Shown piece after piece: positions 8,410-18,747 of a stretch of DNA of 33,434 nt (the stretch's first letter is position 1; each line of letters begins with the position of its first letter). This DNA is from a virus: positions 1-33,434 of IMG/VR virus record IMGVR_UViG_3300035034_000986; one strand, 5' to 3'. The position numbers and the translations under genes were made by a program. The notes beneath the pieces were generated by a model that was not told the DNA's origin, made no database searches, and saw nothing but the letters and a program-made list of their open reading frames with translations.

Positions 8410-10195
8410 TGTATTCATCCGTATCAAAGACAAGCTCAGCTCCTGACTTTCTTGAGTATCAAAAAAATTAAATGACTTTGCAGCCAACAATAAAAAAGCG
8501 TTCAAATGAATGGCGAAATGGGGAGGGATAGCGACGAGCTGACTTCTAGCCTTGTGAACTGGTGCGGTTATGCAAGCAAGCAAGCTCCAAGATCTCCGTA
8601 TAGAGTTAGACACGCTAACGGGTAGCGCAGAGAACTGATTGAAGCTATTCCAGGACATACAAAAAGAGGCAGCAAAAACACCATTTGAATCTTCTGATCT
8701 AGTGCAAGCTACATCCACAATGCTACAATTTTGAGTAGCGCAAGAGAACGTAATGGACGACATGAGAATGTTGGGTGATATATCTGGAGGTAACGCTAAT
8801 AAGCTCAAAAGTCTAGCGTTAGTGTATGGGCAAGTGTCTAGTGCTGGTAAGTTGACGGGGCAAGATCTTCTGCAGATGATAAATTTGTGATTCAATCCAT
8901 TAAAGTCTATTGCAGACAAGACTGGCGAGAGTATGGCAAGCTTAAAGGATAAGATGTCAGATGGGGCTATAAGCTTCGAGATGGTTCAGGAGACCATGAG
9001 AGACGCAACTACTGAGGGTGGTTTGTTCTTCGGGATGATGGATAAGAAGAGTAAGACATTCTGAGGTGTTATGAGTACATTAAAGGATAACGTAGGGATA
9101 GCACTAGCCTCTCTTTGATGATTCGCAAACGGTGAGGTTGTAGAGTGATGACTACTTGATATATTAACAAAGGCTGTTGAAAAGGTGTTGCCTATGCTTG
9201 AAAGGATAACAGGGCGAGCAAACGACAATCCAGAAAAAGCAAAGAAGATATTCTTAGTAGTAGCCGCTGTTGCTGGTCTTATCACGACCATTTGACTATT
9301 GTGATTAGCAATCCCTACTATAGTTGCTTGATTGTGAGTACTTGGCACCGCTATCGCTGCGATGACGTGACCGATAGGGTTGATCATTATGGCTATTTGA
9401 GCGCTGGCATTATACATATATAAGAACTTTGATGAGATAAAAGCCTATTGGATAGCGATACGGGAGAGAGTAACGAACTACCTCAGTGAAGTATGGGATA
9501 ATATAGGCTGAGTTGTAACTACTGGAGTGAGAATACTTCTTGCATCTATGACACTTTGACTGTCTGAACTAGTGATTGCTGTGGTTAAGAATTGGGACAA
9601 GGTGAGTAAAACAATATCTGGCGTCCTTTCTGCCATATCTGGTGCTATAGGGGTATTCTTTGGTGGCGTCTCAGAAAGCCGAACAGCTTGACGGGAAGTT
9701 ATAAGATGAATAGGCCAGTCTATAGGTGCTGCCACAAGTGCGGTATTCACTAACGTATTCCAAGGGATAAAGGACACGGCGACTAGTGCAGTCAATCGGG
9801 TCATACAGAAGATAAATACCGTTATTGATGCGGTAAACAAAGTAGCCAGCAAGGTCGGTATAACTATACCGAATATCAAGAAGATGTGACAAGAAGCCGC
9901 AACGGCTAACCAGTTGAGATTGTGACAAACGCAGGGTATCTGACCAATAGCAGGGGCGAGGGCTTTCTGATGATGAGTACTTGCTAATAGTAGCTACCTG
10001 GTAGGTGAGAGGTGACCAGAGATATTCACGCCATGATCAAGTGGTATGGTCAGTAACGGATCAAGTTCTTGAGCTATCAACATCAACCTTTGAGGGGTGA
10101 CTATAAAGAACTCTGATGACGAACAGAGATTGGTATCCCTTATAGAGTCGACATTATACAAAGCACAACGTAATTTATCCCTAGGTATATCATAG
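8393..10195 (+). CDS. Tape measure protein
   Basis: 600 residues and about 33 in-frame TGA codons, the densest recoding of any long gene here. The N-terminal part is helical and alpha/beta (LRIELDTLTGSAENGLKLF, KTPFESSDLVQATSTML), as in phage tape-measure N-domains. A hydrophobic core at about 290-360 (FLVVAAVAGLITTIGLLGLA) is typical. The C-terminus has the family signature FGGGVLANSSYLVGERGPE followed by IFTPGSSG, where GGG is TGA TGA TGA. Length sets tail length; 600 residues implies a tail of roughly 90 nm by the usual 0.15 nm per residue. It overlaps the frameshifted chaperone. Confidence 0.93.
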
Positions 10196-11029
10196 ATGTT
10201 CTGAACTACTACTTTTTGAGCTTTGATATATTGAGCAGGTAAGAATATACTATGATCTGACTTTGGTGGTGTGTTTTCTTACAATGAGTATAGTTTTAAC
10301 TCATCAAATGTTGTAGTTAACAATACGCCAGATATAGATAATATGTGATCTATAGATAATCAGAAATATAAGACAGCAAGAGAGAACGGGCAAGGGTATA
10401 TATCACAGACGATAAACGAAAACATAGTGACAATAGAGTGATCATTGAGAGCGTCTAGCCCTGAGGAGCTAGAAAGCCTTATGGGAGGGATAAAAAGAAA
10501 ACTGTACGAGCCGCATAAGGAGCTAAGGATAAGGAGAGCGAACGGAGACGTACGGGTCAGTACAGCGTCTTGTATAAAGCTAAGCTTTGATAGACAGCAC
10601 TACACGAGGGACTGGGTGAAATTTTCTTTTGTATTCGAGGTAATAGATCCATTCTTTTACTGATCTGTAAGGAGAGAAGTTTCGTTTCTTTCTGCTACTG
10701 GATCTTTTGTGGACGAGGTGAATAACTTATACGGTGAACGCAAGGCGTCTCCTACGGTTAGGGTACAGTTTGGCACAGGGCTTTCTTCTGTAACTGTTGT
10801 GACTGTAAGTATAGGCAGTAGCGTAATATCCACTACGTGAACTTTCACTAACTCGGACATAGTGACTTTTGATTTCAAGGCGAAAAATGTACTACTTAAT
10901 AGTGAACCAGATCAAGACTATACTTGATGATTCGGGAGTTTAGAGATCTGATCAAACGCCATAGAAGTAGCCATAGACGGGACACGGACAGCAGATATTT
11001 ACTTTTCACGATCCCCAACATATGGATAG
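10196..11029 (+). CDS. Distal tail protein (Dit-like)
   Basis: 277 residues, with the ATG directly after the tape measure stop. The N-terminal half carries the Dit signature: VTIEGSLRASSPEELESLM followed by GGIKRKLYEPHKEL, then KFSFVFEVIDPFFY. The C-terminal half is a beta sandwich ending SNAIEVAIDGTRTADIYF. Dit forms the hexameric hub at the tail tip on which the Tal protein and fibres sit. The last eight bases overlap the next gene. Confidence 0.86.
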
Positions 11030-12164
11030 TAACTACATAATAAAGGTTTTTGATAAAGACGACGTATTCAAGAGGACTTTGTCACGGAAAGAGGTGAACG
11101 GAGATATTAGATTTAGTTCTGTATTGTGATCTTGATTCTCTGACCTTTCTTTAAGGGTACAAAACAAGGGTGAGACCACATTAAAGGAGACAACAGACAC
11201 TGGAGGAGGAGACTACTACCAGACAGTGTCATACTCATCAGGGTTAGGCATAGCGCATTGAGATATAGTAAGGGTGGTAGATCCTAACCAGAACATAATA
11301 GAGAGAATTGACACAGGTGGCGGTAACTTCTACAAGCAGGTGACAGACAAGCCTATCTATAGTGGGGTAGTCATTGAGATAACACACAGTATCCTTTCTA
11401 GTGGTGAATACCACGATATAGACATAATGGGCATACAATCAACGCTCAAAGATACTCTGTACACTAACTGATCGTCAAAGTCATTCACAAAGACAGCAGA
11501 CCCTGCGGTTATACTCAAAGAGATATTAGACCTAGTTGGTTACCTTTCATACACATGAACAAGTATAGAAACGTATTGATCAAATGTTTCAATAGAGTTT
11601 GATAACGTCTCTTGCATGGAGGCGGTAAAGTCTGTTGTTGAGTCTGTGGGTCGACTGGTATCGTATGATGCTGATGGAGTAGTTTACTTCTATGAAGAAG
11701 AGGAGACGCCAGCCATCGACCATAGGATGTCCTTCCTTAGTGAGATAATAGAGGTAAAGGACACCACAAAGTCCTTTGATATGGTGAATAGACTTGTGCT
11801 GCACTACAAGAACTGATGACCTTGACACGACACGCCCTTTAATGACTTAACTAGTCAGTGACTCTATGGAGTGAAGGAGAGGTATATTGAGAAACTGAAC
11901 ATAGAGAACAGCGAAACAGCCTCTATATTTGCAGCAGCATACCTAGCAAAATATTGATATCCCGTGCAAGAGCTTTCCGTTGTTGTTAGTGATAAATTCG
12001 ACGTGGGTATCATCAAAGTTGGTGACACTATCAAAATAAATTGATATTACAACGCAAATAAGACATACTATGTATACAGGATAGATTTCACACCATGAAA
12101 GGTGTTGCTACAACTAAACTCGCAACAATCAATAGAGAAAACGTTAAAGTCTTTACAATCATAA
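11022..12164 (+). CDS. Tail-tip protein (Tal / gp27-like)
   Basis: 380 residues with many in-frame TGA codons, including LHYKNGGPGHD. It follows Dit, as Tal or baseplate-hub proteins do. Visible segments are an N-terminal beta domain with a VRVVDPNQN turn, PAVILKEILDLVGY, VSCMEAVKSVVESVGRLVSY (a helix seen in gp27-like hubs), and a C-terminal VGIIKVGDTIKINGYY followed by YVYRIDFTPGKVLLQL. There is no clear peptidase or lysozyme domain, so it is a short hub rather than a long Tal with an enzymatic tail. Confidence 0.75.
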
Positions 12165-12173
12165 TGAACCAAA

Positions 12174-13154
12174 ATGACATTCGTAGACTATAAGACAGCA
12201 GATAACGCACAATCTACACTACTCGGGTCAATCTCTTCTAGTGCTACATCTCTACAGGTTGCGTCAGGTGCGGGGGCGATATTCCCTGCAACAGGTGAGT
12301 ATTTCCTCACTCTTGAGGAGGTGTCCTTGAATGAGTTTGAGACGGAGACAGTAACAAAAAAAGAGCAAGTAAAGGTAACGTCTAGATCTTCTGACACGTT
12401 TACTATCGTAAGAGCACAAAATGGGACAACTGCTGTACCGTTCAGCGAAGACGACAGGGTCAGTCTGTATCTAGTATCAAAGAACATGGAGGAGATCAAC
12501 GCAGAGGCGGTGAGACTAGAGACAGAAAAGCTTAATACTGACGGACAACTAAGAACAGGGAACGGTGCACGGAAGCAGGCATACACCAACTGAGACGGTG
12601 ACGAAGTAGAGTTGGCGCTATGATCTGCGGGGGAAGTAATGATGTCTAACTGACCAGCAGCAGCACCTACCTTCGGTACTCCTACAATATCAGCGGCGAC
12701 AATAAAAACACAATACGAGAGTAACGCAGACACAAACGCATTCACTGATGCAGAGAAGGCAAAATTAGCCATTGCAATTGGTGAGCCTAAGGTTTGAGCC
12801 GACCATGCAATAGAAGCAAATACTGAAAGGTCTTCTAACTCTACATCTTACGTCTTAGTGAAACAGATAACTATTGACAGGGCTTGAGACTACAGAGCCT
12901 CTTATGATCTGAATAAATCATCTTGACACGATGCCTACTGAGACATTAGGAAAAACTCTGTAAGCGTAACAGAGACAGTTATATCCTTCGGTTACACTAC
13001 TTATACCGAAGACTTTACAGGGCTAGAGGTAGGGGATGAGATAGCAATATACTATAGACAAACAAACCCAGTACAGACGGTCTTTGTGAGAAACTTCCAA
13101 TTACAGTTCTGAATCATAGACCCCAGTGACTTCGGTACAGTAGATACTGACTAA
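12174..13154 (+). CDS. Tail fibre / virion structural protein
   Basis: 326 residues. Residues 1-115 are beta-rich with a VTSRSSDTFTIVRAQNGTT segment that is common in phage tail proteins. The middle is helical (NMEEINAEAVRLETEKLN), then YESNADTNAFTDAEKAKL, a recurring motif in the stalks of phage fibres. The C-terminal 140 residues look like a beta sandwich (RNSVSVTETVISFGYTT, IAIYYRQTNPVQTVFVRNF). It probably forms a trimeric fibre attached to the tail tip. I chose ATG 12174; an ATG at 12164 lies in another frame and ends quickly. TTTACA lies 22 nt upstream of 12174. Confidence 0.72.
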
Positions 13155-13169
13155 TTTATCGTTAAGGCA

Positions 13170-13526
13170 ATGACAATGAAGATAACAAGATGAGACGTGT
13201 TCACAGACCTCAAGCCGATCCCAATAACAATATCAGATAGTAATGGTGTCGGTGTCGACATAACGGGGGCGACGGTATATTTTACGGTGAGAGATAATAA
13301 CGGGTTGGATGCTACGGATGACAATGATGTTATACTAAAAGTAGCCATCACTTCACACACAACACCAGCAAGCGGTATCACAAAGATGCTCCTTACTGCG
13401 ACTAACACAGATATAGTGCCAGGAGATTATTACTGGGAGTTACAAGTAGTGTTCACTGACGGGGCGGTACAAACGACAACGGCTAGCATACTGACGATTT
13501 TACCCGATCTAACGAAGGGTACGTAA
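13170..13526 (+). CDS. BppU N-domain-like baseplate or fibre attachment protein
   Basis: 118 residues and one TGA (Arg-Gly-Asp near residue 8). A single domain with an Ig-like pattern: LKPIPITISDSNGVGVDITG, ATVYFTVRDNNG, ILKVAITSH, GDYYWELQVVFTDG. This resembles the N-terminal domain of upper baseplate proteins that anchor receptor-binding proteins. An ATG at 13176 is an alternative start and keeps the TTTATC element 21 nt upstream, the more usual spacing here. The TAA overlaps the next ATG. Confidence 0.65.
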
Positions 13527-14356
13527 TGACAGATATATTTGTATCGGCAGAGACACCACAGATAAATGTATCGGCAGAGACACCACAGATAAATGTGACA
13601 GCAGAGACACCACAGATAAATGTATCAGCAGAGACACCACAGATAAATGTAACAGCAGAGACACCACAGATAAATGTATCGTTCACGTCGCCTTCTTGAC
13701 CAGCGTGACCCGAATGATCGCCATGACAATGAATCCCCACATGATGAACAACAGGGCAGTCGCTGGTTAAATCAAGCGCAACAGACTACGACACTGAGCG
13801 AGCTGATGGGGATAATGTAGTACAAGATACGAAAGCCAACATATTATCATCTACGCCAGATGTAGTAACCACAGGATTGTCTACAGACACCAACCAAATA
13901 TACCTGTTTGATGGGACTGTACGGAAAGCAATGCCGTGATACCGACAACCTACTCGTGGCGCTAAAGATATTGGCTTAGAGCAAGGGAGCGCCTTAGATG
14001 GGTACTGATTGGAGTACATAACCAACAAAAGGATCAGTAACTGTTCCATAGGGGAGAACTCAGACCCTGAGAGATGAAGCATAAGGGTAACAAATGCCGC
14101 AAGCTTAGATCAGGATATAGCACAATTCTACATCAATTGATGACGGAAGACTGCCTTGACAGGTGTTAATATACAGACAGACGACACAGAGAATCCAATA
14201 GACATAGAGTTTACAGACTTCAATCCTTATAACCTAAGCCTCATAACAGGTAACAGTGATGTTACTGATCCCGATTGAGTGCCAATGGTGCAGAACATGA
14301 AGATGGATATTGGGATATATCAGACACCTTTAGTTATATCATGATGAAAATTCTAA
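13526..14356 (+). CDS. Fibre with nonapeptide repeats and a collagen-like segment
   Basis: 276 residues. Residues 6-50 are five near-identical copies of a nine-residue unit (V-S/T-AETPQIN). Next comes a short collagen-like stretch, SGPAGPEGSPGQGIPTGG, continuing TTGQSLVKSSATDYDTE. A Gly-X-Y run followed by GGTTGQ.L.K.S..DYDT is a well-known phage tail fibre junction. Seven of the collagen and linker glycines are TGA codons at exactly every third position, which is strong proof of the code. The C-terminal 190 residues are an unrecognised beta-rich domain, probably host-binding. Confidence 0.75.
13541..13675 (+). repeat. Five tandem 27-bp coding repeats
   Basis: Five consecutive 27-bp units beginning 13541, 13568, 13595, 13622 and 13649 encode V-(S/T)-A-E-T-P-Q-I-N. 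Copies differ only at the second codon (TCG, TCA or ACA) and in GTA/GTG. Such low divergence points to recent expansion by slippage or recombination in a fibre stalk. Confidence 0.95.
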
Positions 14357-15237
14357 TGGCTACATTCTACCTAGATCCAGCAGGAAACGACAGCACAGGA
14401 GATTGATCGAGTGGGGCACCTTGGTTGAATTTGGTATATGCAGTCAATAATAGTGGTAATACGGACACTATAATAGTAAACGAGGGGACATTGGTGCAGA
14501 CAGTAGGAGGAGATAACCTAGACATGGGGGATAGAGTCGTCTACTCGGCAAACGGTAACGCAAAGCTCACCATATTAGACTACTCGGCTATCTCAATAGC
14601 AGGAACCAGTGGTGGGTCAAAAGGATCACTTGCAAATATCCAGTTTGCTAATAATTTTGCAGCAAGCACGAACAGATCTATGTTTTCTACTTTCAATGTA
14701 GCGTCGATAAACGATTGTATCTTCAGGGATTGCACTGCATGAGGTGATACATCAACAAGCGGTTCTAGGGGTGTGATCTTCCGAAACTCAAACACCACAT
14801 TAAACAGGTGTATTTTTCGGAACTGCAGATACAGATCTTGATCTGCAGGATGATCTATTATATGACATAGAGCCAATGGCGAGTATACTGCGACAGTAAA
14901 TAGTTGCGTATTCTATAACGATGGCACTGAGATAGCTGGGACACTAATACCAAAGTACATATTCTCGGTGACAACAGAGTGATCGTCTAGTAACTTAACC
15001 ATCACTATCAAGAACAGTATAGTGATGCTTGCATCAGGCACCTTAGTGGGTGGATACTCCAGCGAGATTGGTTGATCTGTTGATATAACAACAACATACT
15101 CATGCCTCAATAATGTATCATATACCGACGGAGAGATAGGAACAACGACGGTAGATCCATTGTTTGTTGACCCCAACAATTGAGACTTCCACTTAAAGCC
15201 TGCGAGTCCCATTATTTGAGTAGCAAGTGTTTCATAA
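14356..15237 (+). CDS. Beta-helix tailspike-like protein
   Basis: 293 residues. It opens YLDPAGNDSTGDGSSGAPW and ends VDPLFVDPNNGDFHLKPASP then IIGVAS, the start and end typical of right-handed parallel beta-helix proteins of the pectate-lyase-like type. Between them are repeating rungs with asparagines and cysteines (INDCIFRDCTAGG, TLNRCIFRNCRY, VNSCVFYNDG). It could bind or degrade a surface polysaccharide; no catalytic residues can be assigned. TGA encodes glycines in many turns. Coupled to both neighbours by TAATG overlaps. Confidence 0.78.
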
Positions 15238-15497
15238 TGAAAACACTCAATAACGTAGAATTCAAAATACTGCCTAAGTCGTGACTAGACGTAAACATAA
15301 ACACATTGGTAACGAATGCGATAGCGAGTGCGGGGGAGATTCACTACACAACGGACGCAAAGAATCTATACTTCAATAATGGAACATCGAACGTACAACT
15401 AGCAACTGTTTCGCTGATGGTGAGTCTGATGATATATTCTTTCATACACTACAACGGAGACCTTGTATCTTACTGAGGCAATCTTATACACTATTAA
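15237..15497 (+). CDS. Small tail-region hypothetical protein
   Basis: 86 residues, two TGA codons. The middle, ASAGEIHYTTDAKNLYFNNG followed by TSNVQLATV, matches the short motif in which phage fibre proteins end or join (G.i.Y.TD...LY.nng). The C-terminus is hydrophobic (VSLMVSLMIYSFIHY). It is probably a fibre accessory or foldon-like unit. Its ATG overlaps the stop of the tailspike-like gene. Confidence 0.6.
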
Positions 15498-15520
15498 GTA
15501 CTTTATATTAAAAATATACG

Positions 15521-16015
15521 ATGGCAATTACAGCAATACAAGATCTATCAAACAAAGCGACGCTAGTAGCTGGAGACTTAGTAGTTGTATGAGACAGTGC
15601 CGCCTCATTTGGAGCAAAAGAATACGACTTGTGAGCGGCCATGGTCTCTTTAATAAACAAAAAAGAGTGTTTTTCTGTTGCTATAGGCGACGAAACAACA
15701 GCGTTGACAACGGGAACAGCGAAAAAAACATTCAGAATGCCGTATGCGTTTACGGTAACGGAGGTCAGGGCGAGTGTGACAACCGCACCAACTTGAAGTG
15801 TTTTGACGTTCGACATAAACGAATGAGGGACTTCAATATTATCAACAAAAATAACTATTGACGCCACAGAGAAAACAAGCACAACGGCGGCAACTGCTCC
15901 AGTAATAAGTGATGGCGCACTTGCAGACGATGCAGAGATTACAATAGACATAGACACTATTGGAAGTACGATTGCAGGTGCAGGTGCAAAGATTTATATT
16001 ATATGACATCAATAG
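15521..16015 (+). CDS. Receptor-binding or tail fibre tip protein
   Basis: 164 residues. The C-terminal 95 residues form a jelly-roll-like domain widespread in phage structural proteins: FRMPYAFTVTEVRASVTTAP, VLTFDINEGGTSILST, KITIDATEKTST, then DDAEITIDIDTIGSTIAGAG. Glycines in TGSVLT and NEGGTS are TGA. It closes the fibre gene series and is probably the exposed receptor-binding tip. An antisense and a shifted-frame ORF over the same stretch are shadows. TTTATA lies 19 nt before the start. Confidence 0.75.
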
Positions 16016-16016
16016 A

Positions 16017-16316
16017 ATGGATGATATAATAAACAATGTAGTCGCTCAATGGTGAGTGTTTGGTGTTTTAATCATATGAATGTTCACTATAATAACTGTG
16101 TGATACAAATATGTGCTAGGCAGAGAGAAAGAGCATAAGACAGAAAGGGATGAGATGATCAACATGCACAGAAAAGAGAGGTCTGAACGACAAGACAGAG
16201 ACGACCAAAGACTTACTGTGTACCAAGGTCTGGCTAATATGCAAGCATCTGCATCACACTGACTAGAGAAAGCAATTGTAGAGATGCGTACTTTTATGCA
16301 GTCAAAGATCAGGTAG
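16017..16316 (+). CDS. BhlA/UviB-like small membrane protein, holin candidate
   Basis: 99 residues: one N-terminal membrane segment (about residues 11-32, WGVFGVLIIGMFTIITVGY), then a strongly charged coiled coil (EKEHKTERDEMINMHRKER). This layout is shared by BhlA/UviB-type holin-like proteins. It lies at the start of the lysis cassette, two genes before a three-helix holin candidate. Three in-frame TGA codons fall in or beside the membrane segment. The role is inferred from topology and context. Confidence 0.55.
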
Positions 16317-16317
16317 G

Positions 16318-16524
16318 ATGAACAAGCGACTATTTGCGATATACCACATACTATTCATAGCAATAGTCGCCTCAATATCCTATATAGTCTTGAGACCTAG
16401 AAATACATGGTCCACTTGAGTCAGCTCAAAGTCTTGCTACCATAGCCACCAGATACCAAAGACGATTAAGAGGGTCATTGCATTTGACTCTTATGGTGAT
16501 TGCATTAAATTCGTTAACAGCTAA
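16318..16524 (+). CDS. Small membrane-anchored protein in the lysis cassette
   Basis: 68 residues, one TGA. An N-terminal hydrophobic segment (FAIYHILFIAIVASISYIVL) is followed by a short polar domain with two cysteines (SKSCYHSH, DSYGDCIKF). It could be a signal-anchored periplasmic or surface protein. I do not recognise a family. Position between two holin candidates suggests a lysis accessory. Confidence 0.6.
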
Positions 16525-16548
16525 CATTTATATCTTCTTACATATACG

Positions 16549-16899
16549 ATGACAGGAGTAGAAACACTAGTAGCAGCAGACTACACAGAGACAATCGGGT
16601 ACATCATAGCACAAGCGAGCCAGTTTGTTATATTGTCTGGAGTGATTGTGTGATTAGTGAACCAACTAAAGTGAAACCTTCCTAGCGTCCTCAAACCTTT
16701 CATGTGGCTTCTTGCTATAGGCTTAGGGATATGATCATTGTTTATCGTAGATGCAGCCTTTGCAATGTGACTTGATACATACAAGACAATCTTCTTTGGT
16801 TTTGTTATGGGTATGTCTAGCGTTGGGTTATACGAGGCTTGACTAGGAAAGAAATGAAATAAAGTAGAAACGATAGAAGGTTTTGACCTTTCACAATAA
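16549..16899 (+). CDS. Holin candidate with three membrane helices
   Basis: 116 residues. Hydrophobic segments lie at about 24-42 (FVILSGVIVGLVNQL), 53-74 (MWLLAIGLGIGSLFIVDAAF) and 80-98 (IFFGFVMGMSSVGLY). It ends in a short charged tail. It sits immediately before the amidase gene, the usual place for a holin, which would open the membrane for the endolysin. Seven or so glycines are TGA, mostly in helices. TTTATA lies 22 nt before the start. Confidence 0.68.
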
Positions 16900-16903
16900 A
16901 CGC

Positions 16904-17524
16904 ATGAAAATCATACACGACTACAAAACAAATAAAATCAGTAGAGGACTCAACTCATGATCGTATATCATGCTACACCATACTTGACCCTGAGCTGATT
17001 TGAATCTCGTAAAGTACCTTGCTTGGTCTAGTGCACCCGTTTCTTGCCACTTTGTTGTGTGAAAAAAGGGCGATATATGGCAATTATCAGAGTTAGGCGC
17101 TAGGACATGGCACGCTTGAGTATCTAAGCGACAGTGACTGACTGAATTGAACCAACATGCTATAGGCATAGAAATATGCTCAAACTGAACGGACTTTAAT
17201 GACATTCAGAGGCAAGCGGTAAGAGAATTGACTAACTACCTCCTTTCAATGCTAAACCTTACTCCAGACAAGATAATCACCCATGCAGATGTTGCTGGAT
17301 TCAGAGGCAAGCGGGACGTGTGACCAAACTTCTGGAATAACAAGCATGCCAGTTGGGAAGAATACCAAAACAGCTACAAGAAAGAACCACTGACAGAGAA
17401 AGAGAGAAATAACTTAGAGCTATTAAAAAGATTGAACTCGTGGTTTTGGAATAAGTTTGAGTTTACGGAGTTGAGAAATGACTTGCACAAAACTAACAAA
17501 ACGATAGATTTAATATTAGAGTAA
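16904..17524 (+). CDS. N-acetylmuramoyl-L-alanine amidase (endolysin)
   Basis: 206 residues, amidase_2 / T7 lysozyme-like fold over residues 15-150. Zinc ligands and catalytic regions are visible: IMLHHTGPGAD (first His), ARTWHAGVSKR, HAIGIEICSNG, and ITHADVAGFRGKRDVGPNF with the second His and C-terminal zinc Asp. It cuts the amide bond between MurNAc and the stem peptide. The C-terminal 55 residues are charged and helical and may bind the wall or a holin partner. No signal peptide, so export would need the holin. At least nine TGA codons are in frame. Confidence 0.92.
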
Positions 17525-17545
17525 TACTTTATTATCTACTTATAT

Positions 17546-17872
17546 ATGATGAGTAACAGAAACACACCTGAATGACTAGCAGCTATCAAACTATTCCACT
17601 GAATGCTTGGGATCGCTTCGTTGCAATGAATGGAAGAGGCTGGGAAGAAAGTGACAGCTAAGCTAAAAGAACTAGGATACCTAGAAGCACATGAATCAAG
17701 GATCGACTGAAAAACTAGTGAATACAACTTCGATGCTAGAGAGAGAAAGTTTGCCCTAGAGGGTGAGCTGCTGGAAGAGAGAATGGATTTGCTGGACATC
17801 ACTTTCAATAGAGCGTACAGACTAATCCCAGAAGCAAGAGACGTTCTTGACGAGTACAAGAAATCGTTGTAG
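17546..17872 (+). CDS. Hypothetical helical protein ending the late operon
   Basis: 108 residues (107 if the second ATG at 17549 is used; that gives a 21-nt spacing to TTTATT). Largely charged and helical: AGKKVTAKLKELGYLEAHES, FALEGELLEERMDLLDI. Four TGA codons in frame. No family recognised. It is the last gene before the terminator, after the endolysin, so it may belong to the lysis or late-accessory set. Confidence 0.68.
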
Positions 17873-17896
17873 TCATGTGTATGGCATAAGAGAGAA

Positions 17897-17919
17897 GCCA
17901 CCTGCATGGGTGGTTTTTT
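17897..17919 (+). terminator. Intrinsic terminator of the late plus-strand operon
   Basis: Stem CCACC (17898-17902) and GGTGG (17909-17913) with a six-base loop, followed by six T residues. It lies 25 bases after the last late gene, where plus- and minus-strand operons converge. Confidence 0.82.
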
Positions 17920-17944
17920 CTATAGCAAATTTACGTAAGTTAGC

Positions 17945-17974
17945 TCAAGAAAGCCCCGTTCTTTCAAGGCGAGG
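17945..17974 (-). terminator. Probable terminator of the minus-strand operon
   Basis: On the minus strand CCTCG (17970-17974) pairs with CGGGG (17954-17958) around a CCTTGAAAGAA-type loop, with one G-U pair, followed by CTTTCTT. It begins 11 bases past the HNH-like gene. The plus-strand version has an A-C mismatch, so the minus direction is favoured. Confidence 0.5.
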
Positions 17975-17984
17975 TGTCTTTTTT

Positions 17985-18554
17985 CTATTTCTTTTTTTTA
18001 ATCTGTGCTCTCTTTCTTGCTTCTTGTGCGTCTCTTCTTCTTTCTTCTTTCCCTCAGTAGTATTCGCCTTGATGCGCCTTTGGTGTGAGTACATCGTTGT
18101 GCTTCTTAGGTGAAACAAATAAGAGATTCCATAACGCATGGACAGCACCCCCTTTCCATTTTGGTGTTCTATGGTGTAGGTGTGTCTTTTTCTGCCGTGC
18201 ATGGTCGTCTCATGTTCTTTGCGACTCATTGCAAGGCGGCATTTTTCACTTATCCATATCAAGTAATATCTTCTTGGCCTTCTCCCTTTCTGTAACTACA
18301 TCAACTCCGATTCAAGAAAAAAAGTCGCCTGAATCGACGACCTTTCTACGTAGCAACCCTGCTAACGCTTTCACTATTTTTCTTCTAGTCATACCCCAAC
18401 TGCTAGTGCCTTGGCCATCTAGCGCATCGGACAACTCTTTGCCTAACTTCGCAGCGTTACCATGCGTGCCTCTCCAGAACTTCCCTCCATTCTCTTTGTA
18501 TGATCTAGCGTTTGGGTCTCCTTGTATCCTTCATCATACTTTGTTTTTAGCCAT
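17985..18554 (-). CDS. HNH-like endonuclease candidate
   Basis: 189 residues with six or more TGA codons. The second half has THLHHRTPKWKGG, then HALWNLLFVSPKKHNDVL, an HH-(x)n-N-(x)n-H arrangement as in HNH/ENDO VII-type nucleases. The C-terminus is very basic (KEERRRDAQEARKRAQIKK). The N-terminal half (SYKENGGKFWRGTHGNAAKL, SWGMTRRKIVKALAGLL) could recognise a substrate. It is last in the minus-strand operon. HNH proteins near terminases assist packaging, but this one lies far from terL, so a free-standing endonuclease is also possible. Plus-strand ORFs across it are shadows. Confidence 0.6.
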
Positions 18555-18568
18555 AGGAAGCGGGTTGG

Positions 18569-18658
18569 TTAAATGTTATGCCTAATAGCTATTCACTCTA
18601 ATCTCTGTTTTATATCTTTATCTGACATTCATTTTGGTGTAGTTACTTTCGTTATCAT
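18569..18658 (-). CDS. Possible 29-residue peptide
   Basis: ATG to TAA on the minus strand gives MITKVTTPKGMSDKDIKQRL followed by EGIAIRHNI, with two TGA codons. It ends 14 bases before the HNH-like start, consistent with a tightly packed operon. It is too short for composition to prove coding, and no family is recognised. Apart from this, 18659-18715 holds nothing I can identify. Confidence 0.35.
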
Positions 18659-18715
18659 AGCACTGAATCATGTATAGAAAAGGACAGCTCTTTAGAAACA
18701 AAAACCAGTAAGTAA

Positions 18716-18742
18716 AGGCGCTTAAGTGGGGAAAAAGCACCT
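18716..18742 (-). terminator. Hairpin after the membrane-anchored gene
   Basis: Minus-strand AGGTGC pairs with GCGCCT (one G-U pair) around a 15-base loop, directly after the stop codon at 18748. The T-rich stretch that follows is interrupted. It may set this gene apart as its own unit. Confidence 0.4.
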
Positions 18743-18747
18743 ACTCT

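Noticed and set aside
8389-8919. Minus-strand ORFs within the tape measure gene (8389-8919, 8986-9417, 9478-9879)
   Set aside because: They lie opposite a clear tape measure protein. TGA-rich sense codons become TCA on the other strand, which opens long antisense frames.
12188-12772. Minus-strand 194-residue ORF
   Set aside because: Antisense to the tail fibre gene at 12174-13154. It has no family-like sequence and is rich in Ser and Val, as expected of a shadow.
16486-16535. TTGCAT-N16-TAACAT before the holin candidate as a further promoter
   Set aside because: The -35 lies in coding sequence, the -10 is poor and the CTA is missing. It is left out of the promoter set.
18085-18585. Plus-strand 166-residue ORF and its neighbour 18110-18295
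   Set aside because: Opposite the minus-strand HNH-like gene, which reads through with TGA as glycine and has an HH...N...H motif.
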